From Candidatus Methanomethylophilaceae archaeon (GTDB taxonomy: Archaea > Thermoplasmatota > Thermoplasmata > Methanomassiliicoccales > Methanomethylophilaceae): a DNA stretch of 10,068 nucleotides. The notes under the pieces were generated by a model. The model made no database searches. It was given only the letters and a program-made list of their open reading frames with translations, and was not told the origin of the DNA. A program made the translations under genes and the position numbers. The DNA lies in the NCBI GenBank assembly GCA_017395275.1, contig JAFPVN010000130.1, positions 1 through 10,068 of the forward strand, in the 5' to 3' direction. Positions 1-6,119 of this stretch are shown here, in pieces (positions within the stretch are counted from its first letter, which is position 1; every line of letters starts with the position of its first letter).

Positions 1-1557
1 ACGGGGATACTTGTACGGCGAGGTGTTGTTCTTCGCGTAGATCTGCATCTCCTTCTTCAGCGCCTCGGAGGGCTCGTAACCCGGTCTGAGGATTATGGTG
101 GCCTTCACGAGCTGTCCCCTCACGGCGTCGGGGACGCCGGTGACCGCGCATTCCAGCACGGCGGGGTGCTCGAGCATGACGCTCTCGATCTCGAAGGGAC
201 TGATCCTGTATCCGGATGACTTGATGAGGTCGTCGTTCCTTCCGGAATACCAGAAGTATCCGTCCTCGTCCTTCCATGCCACGTCGCCGGTGTGGTGCCA
301 TCCGTCCCTGAGGGTCTCGGCGGTCTTCTCGGGGTTCTTGTAGTACTCCTTGAAGATACCCGGGACGCGGGGGTTGATGCTGACGACGATCTCCCCCTCC
401 ACTCCCACGGGGCACTCGTTGCCGTCGTGGTCGACGAGCTTGACCTCGAACTGCGGGGACGGCTTACCCATCGATCCCGGCTTGGGCTTCATACCTCTGA
501 GTGTGCCGACGATGACCGAGGACTCGGTCTGTCCGAAGGCCTCCATGAGCTTCAGACCAGTGGCCTTGTACCATGTGTTGTAGGTATCGGGATTAAGCGC
601 CTCTCCGGCGATGCAGCAGTTCTTCAGCGAGGAGAGGTCGTGTCCCTCCAGTCCCGCCTGCAGGTAGAGCCTGAACATGGTGGGCGGGCAGCAGAACGTA
701 GTGATCTTGTGCTTCTCGATCATGTCGAGGACATGCGACGGTTCGAACTTGGCGAACTCGTAGACGAACACCGCCCCCTCCATTATCCATTGGCCGTAGA
801 TCTTCCCCCAGGCGTTCTTGGCCCAGCCCGTCTCGCAGACCGACCAGTGCAGGCCCTCGGGGTCTATCTGATGCCAATGCTTCGCCAGGAGTATATGACC
901 CAGCGGGTAGGTGTAGTCGTGGACGGCCATCTTCGGGTTGCCCGACGTCCCCGATGTGAAGTACATGAGGAACCTGTCGTTCTTGTTGGTCTCCACCCTC
1001 TCCCATTTCTCGGAGAATCCCTCGACCTCGGTGTCGAAGTCGTGCCATCCTTCCTTCTGTCCCCCCACTATGAACTTGTGCTCCAAGGTGGGGATGTTCC
1101 TTGTGGCGTCGAAGGAGTCGGAGACGTCGGTGTCGATCGTGACCACCGCGGCCTTGATGCCGGCGGCGTTGATGCGGTACTCGATGTCGTGGGGTTTGAG
1201 CATGAATGTCGCGGGGACGGGTATGGCGCCCATCTTGTGCAGCGCCACGCACACGTACCAGAACTGGTAGCAGTGCTTCAGCACCAGCAGGACGAAGTCC
1301 CCCTTCTTGATCCCGAGGGAGGAGAAGTAGTTGCAGGTCTTGTCGCTCATCCTCTTCATGTCGGCGAAGGTGAGCACCTTCTCCCTCCCGTCCTCGTGCT
1401 GCCACACGAGCGCTCTTCTATCGGGATCGTTTACGGCGATGTCGTCTACGATGTCGTACCCGAAGTTGAAGTTGTCCGGGCAGTCGATTGTAAACTTCTC
1501 CAGGAGACCGTTCTTATCGAAGGTCTCGTGCACATATCTCAGATTGATATTCCTCAT
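1..1557 (-). CDS. AMP-forming medium-chain-type acyl-CoA synthetase, paralog 1 (3' end cut by window edge)
   Basis: This member of the adenylate-forming (ANL) superfamily should activate a free carboxylic acid to acyl-CoA via an acyl-AMP, using ATP and CoA in the cytoplasm. The window shows 519 residues and no stop. By comparison with its neighbour, about 35 C-terminal residues are missing, including the A10 segment with the catalytic lysine. Visible motifs are the P-loop-like YFTSGTSGNPK (199-209), CIAGEALNP (315-323), FGQTES (341-346), HHTGD (about 421-425) and the hinge RNDDLIKSSGYRIS (about 440-453). The pattern TGWxKxxWGxxYGQW (243-257) and the APYKYPR-like end resemble the medium-chain ACSM/MacsA branch more than classical acetyl-CoA synthetase. 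The ATG at 1557 is supported by an in-frame TAG at 1573-1575 and by alignment with paralog 2 from residue 1. It has its own promoter region, with palindromes upstream. The true substrate is unknown; branched-chain or medium-chain acids are plausible. Confidence 0.93.
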   Translation of the reverse strand, partial: MRNINLRYVHETFDKNGLLEKFTIDCPDNFNFGYDIVDDIAVNDPDRRALVWQHEDGREKVLTFADMKRMSDKTCNYFSSLGIKKGDFVLLVLKHCYQFWYVCVALHKMGAIPVPATFMLKPHDIEYRINAAGIKAAVVTIDTDVSDSFDATRNIPTLEHKFIVGGQKEGWHDFDTEVEGFSEKWERVETNKNDRFLMYFTSGTSGNPKMAVHDYTYPLGHILLAKHWHQIDPEGLHWSVCETGWAKNAWGKIYGQWIMEGAVFVYEFAKFEPSHVLDMIEKHKITTFCCPPTMFRLYLQAGLEGHDLSSLKNCCIAGEALNPDTYNTWYKATGLKLMEAFGQTESSVIVGTLRGMKPKPGSMGKPSPQFEVKLVDHDGNECPVGVEGEIVVSINPRVPGIFKEYYKNPEKTAETLRDGWHHTGDVAWKDEDGYFWYSGRNDDLIKSSGYRISPFEIESVMLEHPAVLECAVTGVPDAVRGQLVKATIILRPGYEPSEALKKEMQIYAKNNTSPYKYPR

Positions 1558-1600
1558 CTGGGTTCGCCGTTCCTAATGGTATCACCCCGAATATGTCCTA

Positions 1601-1616
1601 ATATAAAATATATATG
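1601..1616 (-). promoter_or_regulatory. TATA-box region of acyl-CoA synthetase paralog 1
   Basis: Read on the minus strand, a run of A and T (ATATATATTTTATAT) follows a C-rich stretch in an otherwise GC-rich neighbourhood. A box centred near 1606 would place transcription start near 1580 and give a short leader of roughly 20 to 25 bases before the ATG at 1557. A sequence GGGGTGAT at 1581-1588 resembles an archaeal ribosome binding site but lies too far from the start codon to serve it. The exact box within this tract cannot be fixed by eye. Confidence 0.55.
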
Positions 1617-1622
1617 GGGGTG

Positions 1623-1639
1623 ATTACGAAATTCGTAAT
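1623..1639. promoter_or_regulatory. Perfect 17-bp palindrome, putative operator (proximal site)
   Basis: ATTACGAA, one central base, then TTCGTAAT forms a perfect inverted repeat with 8-base arms. It lies about 8 bases upstream of the TATA tract of the flanking minus-strand synthetase gene, where archaeal activators or repressors commonly bind. A second site with the same core lies at 1690-1702. The binding protein is unknown. The XRE-cupin regulator encoded nearby is a candidate by proximity only. Confidence 0.6.
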
Positions 1640-1689
1640 AATTTCGAAAAATCGCTACGAATAACGCTGAGATAGTTTTATAAGCAAAA

Positions 1690-1702
1690 TACGAATTTCG
1701 TA
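1690..1702. promoter_or_regulatory. Second TACGAA-N-TTCGTA palindrome, putative operator (distal site)
   Basis: TACGAA, a central T, then TTCGTA repeats the core of the palindrome at 1623-1639, with centres 65 bases apart (1631 and 1696). A lone TACGAA half-site at 1656-1661 lies between them. I found no other copy of the core when reading the rest of the window, so it appears specific to this promoter. Confidence 0.55.
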
Positions 1703-1732
1703 AAATAGGTTCTGTGAAGGATTCGGAGGGGG

Positions 1733-1758
1733 TACGGATCGGCCGCCGATCGCCCGTA
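1733..1758. repeat. GC-rich interrupted dyad in the intergenic region
   Basis: The inner arms GATCGGC (1737-1743) and GCCGATC (1745-1751) are exact inverted repeats around one base. Outer arms TACGG (1733-1737) and CCGTA (1754-1758) can also pair, leaving a small bulge. It could act in RNA as a 3' hairpin of the upstream synthetase transcript or in DNA as a protein site. Neither side has a T-tract, so a simple terminator is not strongly supported. Confidence 0.35.
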
Positions 1759-1797
1759 AGAATGACGGGGATGCCCTAAGAATGGAAGGAAAGGGTG

Positions 1798-1817
1798 CCG
1801 GGGAAAAAGTCCCCCGG
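1798..1817 (-). terminator. Hairpin after acyl-CoA synthetase paralog 2, possible terminator
   Basis: CCGGGG (1798-1803) and CCCCGG (1812-1817) form a perfect 6-base-pair stem with an 8-base loop, starting about 15 bases past the TGA of the minus-strand gene. On the transcribed strand the loop contains five T residues, and a pyrimidine-rich stretch follows. Archaeal termination depends mainly on U-rich tracts, so the role is likely but not certain. Confidence 0.4.
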
Positions 1818-1832
1818 TGTTGTTTACGGGGA

Positions 1833-3491
1833 TCACGCGGAGTGCTTCTTCGCGTATTCCTCTTCGTTCTTCTTCCTGATGACGACACGCCTGATCTTGC
1901 CGTTGATGGACTTCGGGATCTCGTCCACGAACTCGACCACACGGGGGTACTTGTACGGCGCGGTCTCCTTCTTGGTGAAGTTCTGGATGTCCTTCTTCAG
2001 GTCCTCGGTGGGCTCGTATCCGGGCCTCAGGACTATGGTTGCCTTGACCAGCTGTCCCCTGACCTCGTCCGGCACTCCGGTGACGGCGCACTCCAGCACC
2101 GAGGGGTGGAGGAGCAGGGCGCTCTCGATCTCGAAGGGGCTGATCCTGTATCCTGAGGACTTGATGATGTCATCGTTCCTCCCGACGTACCAGATGTAAC
2201 CGTCCTCGTCCTTCCAGACGACGTCTCCGGTGTGGTGCCATCCTCCCCTGAGGGTCTCCTTGGTCTTCTCGGGGTCCCTGTAGTATCCGATCATGATGCC
2301 GGGGCAGTCCGCTTTGAACACGAGTTCGCCGTTCACTCCGGCGGGGACGGAGTTGCCCTCCTCGTCGACGATGTCTGCCACGAACTGCGGCGACGGCTTC
2401 CCCATGGATCCGGGCTTGGGGGTCATGCCCCTGAGGTTGGCGACCGTGAGAGTGGTCTCGGTCTGGCCGTAGCCCTCCATGAGCCTGAGGCCGGTCTGCT
2501 TCAGCCATGTGTTGTACGTGTCGGGATTGAGCGCCTCTCCTGCTATGCAGCAGTTCTTCAGGGAGGAGAGATCGTGTCCTTCCAGTCCGGCGTTGATGAA
2601 CATCCTGAACATGGTCGGGGGGCAGCACAGGGTGGTGATCCTGTACTTCTCGATGAGGTCGAGTATCTCCGACGGGTTGAACTTGTCGTACTCGTAAACC
2701 ATGACGGCGGATTCCATGATCCACTGTCCGTAGAGCTTTCCCCAGACGGCCTTCCCCCATCCCGTGTCGGCGATGGTGAAGTGTATGCCCTCGGGGTCGA
2801 CCTGATGCCAGTGCTTGGCGGTCATGATATGTGCCAGCGAGTAGACGTGGCTGTGCATGACCATCTTCGGGTTGCCCGAGGTCCCCGATGTGAAGTACAT
2901 CAGCATGGGCTCGGAGGCCTTGGTGTCCCTCCTCTCGAACACCTCCGAAGCCTTCTCGACCTCGGAGTCGAAGTCCAGCCATCCGTCCCTGGGGGCGCCG
3001 ACCATGATCTTGTACTTGAGCGAGGGGATGTCCTCGGCGGTGTCGACGGCGATGTGGGCCTCGTTCTGGTCCATGCATATGACCGCTTTGACCTCGGCGG
3101 AGCGCACCCTGTACTCCACGTCGTGCTTCATCAGCATGTGGGTGGCGGGGATGGCTATCGCCCCGAGCTTGTGCAGGGCGACGATGGTGAACCAGAACTG
3201 GTACTTGACCTTTAGGATGACCATGACCCTGTCGCCCTTGGTGATCCCAAGACCGGCCAGGAAGTTGGCGGTCTTGTCGCTCATCCTCTTGATGTCCGCG
3301 AAGGTGAACTTCCTCGGTTCCGCGTGGACGCTGTCCCAATACATGGCGATGCGCTGGGGGTCGTTGACGGCGATGTCGTCGACGATGTCGTACCCGAAGT
3401 TGTAGTTCTCCGGGTACTCCAGACGGTACGTCTTCAGGAGACCGTTCTCGTCGTAGGTCTCCCTGGTATACCTCTCGTTGATCTTCCTCAT
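1833..3491 (-). CDS. AMP-forming medium-chain-type acyl-CoA synthetase, paralog 2 (complete)
   Basis: This 552-residue ATP-dependent acyl-CoA synthetase should convert a free carboxylic acid to acyl-CoA with release of AMP and pyrophosphate. All core ANL motifs are present: YFTSGTSGNPKM (199-210), YGQTE (341-345), HHTGD (419-423), RNDDIIKSSGYRIS (438-451) and PKSINGKIRR (526-535) with the expected catalytic Lys532. TGWGKAVWGKLYGQW (243-257) and TAPYKYPR (510-517) resemble ACSM-type and Methanosarcina MacsA-type synthetases, which use medium or branched-chain acids. The frame stays open upstream into the regulator gene, but the ATG at 3491 is the right start: it overlaps the regulator's TGA as ATGA and aligns with residue 1 of paralog 1. 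Sampled 50-residue blocks are about 50 to 80% identical to that paralog, with no gaps over roughly 390 residues. Translation is probably coupled to the regulator. Substrate choice is not decided by the sequence. Confidence 0.95.
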   Translation of the reverse strand: MRKINERYTRETYDENGLLKTYRLEYPENYNFGYDIVDDIAVNDPQRIAMYWDSVHAEPRKFTFADIKRMSDKTANFLAGLGITKGDRVMVILKVKYQFWFTIVALHKLGAIAIPATHMLMKHDVEYRVRSAEVKAVICMDQNEAHIAVDTAEDIPSLKYKIMVGAPRDGWLDFDSEVEKASEVFERRDTKASEPMLMYFTSGTSGNPKMVMHSHVYSLAHIMTAKHWHQVDPEGIHFTIADTGWGKAVWGKLYGQWIMESAVMVYEYDKFNPSEILDLIEKYRITTLCCPPTMFRMFINAGLEGHDLSSLKNCCIAGEALNPDTYNTWLKQTGLRLMEGYGQTETTLTVANLRGMTPKPGSMGKPSPQFVADIVDEEGNSVPAGVNGELVFKADCPGIMIGYYRDPEKTKETLRGGWHHTGDVVWKDEDGYIWYVGRNDDIIKSSGYRISPFEIESALLLHPSVLECAVTGVPDEVRGQLVKATIVLRPGYEPTEDLKKDIQNFTKKETAPYKYPRVVEFVDEIPKSINGKIRRVVIRKKNEEEYAKKHSA

Positions 3492-4066
3492 ACGGAACCC
3501 TTCATGACTATGGCAAGGAACCTGCATCCGCCCTGGGATACGGCCACCATGCCGTGGGGCTTGCCGGAGTTGTAGTAGACTGAGTCCCCTGCCTCCAGCT
3601 CGGTCTCGTGTCCGTCGTGGACGAACCTCAGCTTTCCCTCGAGGACCAGGTCGAACTCCTGCCCGACGTGGGTGGATGTCGCGATCGGACCCTTGAGGTT
3701 GCCCTCCGCGTAGGGGGCGATGACTATGAACGGTTCGGACACCTTGTCCTTGAACGCGGCGGCGAGGTGATAGTACTCGAATCCCGCGCGCCTCTTGATC
3801 GGAAGGCCTTTGCCTCCGCGGACGATGGTGCACTCGGACAGGTGGGGGTTCTCCCCGGTGAGCAGCTCGATCATGTCGATACCGAACTTCTCCGCGCATT
3901 TGTACAGGAATGTGAAGGAGAAGTCCTTCTTCCCGGTCTCGTATTCGGCGTACTCTTCGGCCGTGATATCGAGGGTCTCCGCCATCTCCTCGCAGGTGAA
4001 CCCGCAGAGATCGCGCATGGCCCCGATACGCTCGGAAATCTCGGCAATCGCTGGCTCAGCAGTCAT
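3488..4066 (-). CDS. XRE-family transcriptional regulator with C-terminal cupin domain
   Basis: This 192-residue protein has an N-terminal helix-turn-helix of the XRE/Cro type (about residues 10-68) and a C-terminal cupin_2 barrel (about 112-190). Cupin landmarks are STHVGQEFDLVLEGKLRF (His133, Glu137, Gly144) and GDSVYYNSGKPHGM (Gly160, Pro170, His171). The family, which includes SutR/PuuR-like proteins, typically senses small molecules through the cupin and acts on adjacent metabolic genes. Its stop overlaps the start of synthetase paralog 2 by four bases (ATGA), so the two are almost certainly co-transcribed. A T/A-rich element centred about 26 bases before the ATG suggests a leaderless transcript. 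It probably regulates its own operon and perhaps the divergent ATPase-oxidoreductase genes, in response to an acid, a CoA ester or an amino acid. That target range is inference. Confidence 0.92.
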   Translation of the reverse strand: MTAEPAIAEISERIGAMRDLCGFTCEEMAETLDITAEEYAEYETGKKDFSFTFLYKCAEKFGIDMIELLTGENPHLSECTIVRGGKGLPIKRRAGFEYYHLAAAFKDKVSEPFIVIAPYAEGNLKGPIATSTHVGQEFDLVLEGKLRFVHDGHETELEAGDSVYYNSGKPHGMVAVSQGGCRFLAIVMKGSV

Positions 4067-4085
4067 GATTGGAGAAAACCGCAGG

Positions 4086-4098
4086 TATTATTAAAAAC
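4086..4098 (-). promoter_or_regulatory. TATA-like element of the regulator-synthetase operon
   Basis: On the minus strand TTTTTAATAATAC lies centred about 26 bases before the ATG at 4066. That is the usual archaeal distance from TATA box to transcription start, so transcription would begin at or next to the start codon. No ribosome binding site precedes the ATG, which fits a leaderless message. Confidence 0.5.
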
Positions 4099-4123
4099 TG
4101 CTTTTTTGGTGATTTGCGCTTAC

Positions 4124-4133
4124 GCACGCGTGC
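4124..4133. promoter_or_regulatory. GCACGCGTGC palindrome in the divergent promoter, putative operator
   Basis: A perfect 10-base palindrome lies between the two divergent TATA elements, about 10 bases upstream of the plus-strand one. Its position would allow one dimeric regulator to affect both transcription units. Short GC-rich palindromes arise by chance in GC-rich DNA, so support is positional only. Confidence 0.3.
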
Positions 4134-4142
4134 CCGTCCGTA

Positions 4143-4150
4143 CATAAATA
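4143..4150 (+). promoter_or_regulatory. TATA-like element of the ATPase-oxidoreductase operon
   Basis: CATAAATA stands out in GC-rich surroundings. Its centre lies about 27 bases before the ATG at 4174, which suggests leaderless transcription starting at that codon. The earlier in-frame ATG at 4153 lies almost against this box and would then be outside the transcript. Confidence 0.5.
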
Positions 4151-4173
4151 GGATGACCGCATCATCTTCCACC

Positions 4174-4836
4174 ATGGTACCGCTGAAGGAAAGGGTGAAC
4201 GTGGTCTGCGGACACTACGGGACGGGCAAGACGAATCTCTCGATCAATCTGGCGATCGAATGTGCCAGAGCGGGAGAGGACGTGACCCTGATAGACCTCG
4301 ACGTGGTCAACCCCTACTTCCGCAGCGCGGACTATTCCGACGTCCTCACCAAGGAGGGCGTGAAGGTCATAGGCCCGAACTTCGCCAACACGAACCTCGA
4401 CACGCCCTCGCTCCCCGGTGCCATCTCGGGAGCGATAGAGATGGGCGAGAGGGTCATAGTGGATGTGGGAGGCGACGATGCCGGCGCGACCGCGCTCGGC
4501 GTCTACTCGAGACTGATAAACGAGGCGAGGCCCGAGGTCATCTACGTGGTCAACAGGTACCGTTCCCTGACCACCACCGCGCAGGAGGCCGTGGAGATAC
4601 TCGGGGAGATAGAGAGGACGGCGAGGATCAGGGCGACGGCGATAGTCAACAATTCCCATCTGAAGCAGAGCACCGACGCGAGGACGGTGGAGGACTCCAT
4701 ACCGTTCGCCGAGGAGGTATCCAGACTGACGGGGCTGCCTCTGCTCTTCACCACCGCTCCGCGGGATGTACCCCTCTTAAATAATAAGGATAGAATACAC
4801 CAGATAGACGTCTACGTTAGAACGCCTTGGGAATAA
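4174..4836 (+). CDS. P-loop ATPase of the CobQ/MinD/ParA-like (SIMIBI) type, oxidoreductase-linked
   Basis: The protein has 220 residues from the ATG at 4174; the in-frame ATG at 4153 would add seven. The start at 4174 is preferred because a TATA-like element lies about 27 bases upstream. Seen motifs are Walker A GHYGTGKT (13-20), the A'-like IDLDVVNPYFR (40-50), a Walker B-like VIVDVGG (94-100, Asp97) and a C-terminal TAIVNNSHL that may contact the base. The layout is that of dimeric SIMIBI ATPases. The signature lysine of the MinD deviant Walker A (KGGxGK) is absent, and so is any CxxC pair like that of Mrp/NBP35 or NifH, so it is not an evident Fe-S carrier. It is soluble, with no membrane segment. 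The next gene, the ferredoxin subunit, begins 12 bases downstream, so a role in maturing or regulating the oxidoreductase is an inference from position. The exact function is unknown. Confidence 0.85.
   Translation: MVPLKERVNVVCGHYGTGKTNLSINLAIECARAGEDVTLIDLDVVNPYFRSADYSDVLTKEGVKVIGPNFANTNLDTPSLPGAISGAIEMGERVIVDVGGDDAGATALGVYSRLINEARPEVIYVVNRYRSLTTTAQEAVEILGEIERTARIRATAIVNNSHLKQSTDARTVEDSIPFAEEVSRLTGLPLLFTTAPRDVPLLNNKDRIHQIDVYVRTPWE
4777..4786 (+). promoter_or_regulatory. Possible internal promoter (TTAAATAATA) before the oxidoreductase genes
   Basis: A ten-base A/T run sits near the 3' end of the otherwise GC-rich ATPase gene, where several A/T-rich codons (TTA, AAT, AAT, AGA, ATA) cluster. 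It would predict a start near 4807 and a leader of about 40 bases ahead of the ferredoxin gene, whose AAGGA at 4835-4839 is well placed for translation. It may let the four subunits be expressed apart from the ATPase, but chance A/T clustering is not excluded. Confidence 0.3.
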
Positions 4837-4848
4837 GGACGGTTTAAC

Positions 4849-5055
4849 ATGCCAAAGGTAACAATCAATAGCAATCTGTGCAAGGGATGCGAGATGTGCG
4901 TAGCAGCATGTCCCAAGCACATCCTGGAACTGGATAAGCATACGACCAACAGCAAAGGCTACCACCCGGCGCACGTGACCGACATGTCCGCATGCATCGG
5001 CTGCGGATCGTGCACCATCATGTGCCCCGACATCGCCATCCTCGTGGAGGACTGA
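4849..5055 (+). CDS. 2-oxoacid:ferredoxin oxidoreductase delta subunit (KorD/VorD-type 2x[4Fe-4S] ferredoxin)
   Basis: This 68-residue protein has two full [4Fe-4S] motifs, CKGCEMCVAACP (Cys11, 14, 17, 21) and CIGCGSCTIMCP (Cys49, 52, 55, 59). It should pass electrons between the TPP/Fe-S catalytic subunit and free ferredoxin. The length and motif spacing match the separate delta subunits of archaeal and anaerobic bacterial KorDABC/VorDBAC enzymes. AAGGA at 4835-4839 is the ribosome binding site, nine bases before the ATG. The alpha-subunit gene starts two bases after its stop, so this subunit is made as part of the complex and is not a free ferredoxin. It acts in the cytoplasm. Confidence 0.93.
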   Translation: MPKVTINSNLCKGCEMCVAACPKHILELDKHTTNSKGYHPAHVTDMSACIGCGSCTIMCPDIAILVED

Positions 5056-5057
5056 AT

Positions 5058-6119
5058 ATGGGCGAGAGAGTACTGATGAAAGGTAACGAGGCGATCGCGC
5101 AGGCGGCAATCTCCGCCGGATGCAGGCACTTCTTCGGATACCCCATCACGCCCCAGACCGAGGTCGCGGCGTACATGTCCAAGATGATGCCCAAGGTGGG
5201 CGGGGTCTACCTGCAGGGAGAGTCCGAGGTCGCATCCATCAACATGGTGCTGGGAGCGGCCGCGGCCGGTGTCAGGGTCATGACATCCACATCGTCCCCC
5301 GGAATCAGCCTGATGTCCGAGGGTATCTCGTACATCGCGGGATCCGACGTACCCTGCGTCATCGTCAACGTTCAGCGCGGAGGACCCGGACTCGGAGGTA
5401 TCCAGCCTTCCCAGTCCGACTACTTCCAGGCAACGAGGTCCACCGGACACGGGGACTTCCACCTCATAGTATTTGCGCCTTCCACCATCCAGGAGACCGT
5501 CGACCTCGTCAACAAGGCGTTCGACATCGGAGACAAGTACAGGATGCCCGTCATGATCCTGTCCGACGGAATGCTCGGACAGATGATGGAGCCCGTCGTC
5601 CTCCCCGAGGAGACCAACACCGCCAAGGACAAGCCCTGGGCGGCATGCGGACACCAGGGCAAGAGGAAGCATAACGTGATCAACTCCCTTTACATCGACC
5701 CCAATGAGCTGGAGAGGCTCGTCCGCGAGAGGTTCGAGAAGTACAAGACGATCCAGGCCACCGAGCAGATGGCCGAGGAGTACATGACCGAGGACGCCGA
5801 CATCATCGTCGTCGCATACGGTGCATCCTCCAGGGTCTCCCGTTCCGCGGTCGACATGGCCCGCAAGCAGGGTATCAAGGCCGGACTCATCAGGCCCATC
5901 ACCCTCTGGCCCTACCCCGTCGACACCATAAAGAAAGTGGCCAAGACCGCCAAGGTGTTCCTGTCCGTGGAGATGTCCATGGGACAGATGGTGGACGACG
6001 TCAGGCTGGCCGTCAACGGCGCGGTCCCGGTGGAGTTCTACGGACGCACCGGAGGTATCATCCCCACTCCCAAAGAGGTCTATGACCAGATCGTCAGGCT
6101 CAACGGAGGTGTTCAGTGA
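5058..6119 (+). CDS. vorB: 2-oxoacid:ferredoxin oxidoreductase alpha subunit (VorB/KorA type)
   Basis: This 353-residue alpha subunit carries the pyrimidine-binding transketolase-like domain (about 1-185) and the C-terminal transketolase-C-like domain (about 245-335). YPITPQTE (28-35), the Glu55 region QGESEVASINMV, STSSPGISLMSEGISYIAG (77-95) and RGGPGLGGIQPSQSDYFQ (107-124) are recalled features of the VorB family (3-methyl-2-oxobutanoate, i.e. 2-ketoisovalerate, oxidoreductase). They fit it better than the 2-oxoglutarate KorA of Methanothermobacter. The complex catalyses the reversible reaction 2-oxoacid + CoA + oxidised ferredoxin = acyl-CoA + CO2 + reduced ferredoxin. The frame is open further upstream, but the ATG at 5058 is chosen because GGAGG at 5046-5050 lies seven bases before it and the upstream part overlaps the ferredoxin gene. 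Branched-chain specificity is likely but unproven. Symbols for these subunits are used inconsistently between organisms. Confidence 0.9.
   Translation: MGERVLMKGNEAIAQAAISAGCRHFFGYPITPQTEVAAYMSKMMPKVGGVYLQGESEVASINMVLGAAAAGVRVMTSTSSPGISLMSEGISYIAGSDVPCVIVNVQRGGPGLGGIQPSQSDYFQATRSTGHGDFHLIVFAPSTIQETVDLVNKAFDIGDKYRMPVMILSDGMLGQMMEPVVLPEETNTAKDKPWAACGHQGKRKHNVINSLYIDPNELERLVRERFEKYKTIQATEQMAEEYMTEDADIIVVAYGASSRVSRSAVDMARKQGIKAGLIRPITLWPYPVDTIKKVAKTAKVFLSVEMSMGQMVDDVRLAVNGAVPVEFYGRTGGIIPTPKEVYDQIVRLNGGVQ

Noticed and set aside
292..1623. Long plus-strand open frame opposite synthetase paralog 1
   Set aside because: It is antisense to a gene with clear ANL motifs, contains low-complexity Val/Leu/Gly/His-rich protein with no recognisable domain, and mirrors a similar shadow at 2232-3215 opposite the paralog. 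Both arise from GC-biased codons.
3492..3899. Upstream extension of synthetase paralog 2 to a 688-residue protein
   Set aside because: The extra N-terminal part is an Arg-rich shadow of the regulator gene. The ATGA junction and alignment with paralog 1 fix the start at 3491.
4069..4152. N-terminal extension of the P-loop ATPase to the ATG at 4069
   Set aside because: The extension crosses both divergent TATA elements and the palindrome, and the Walker A motif normally lies near the N-terminus in this family.
4992..5057. Extended start of the alpha subunit inside the ferredoxin gene
   Set aside because: The added residues come from an out-of-frame reading of the second cluster motif. The ATG at 5058 has a well-spaced GGAGG.
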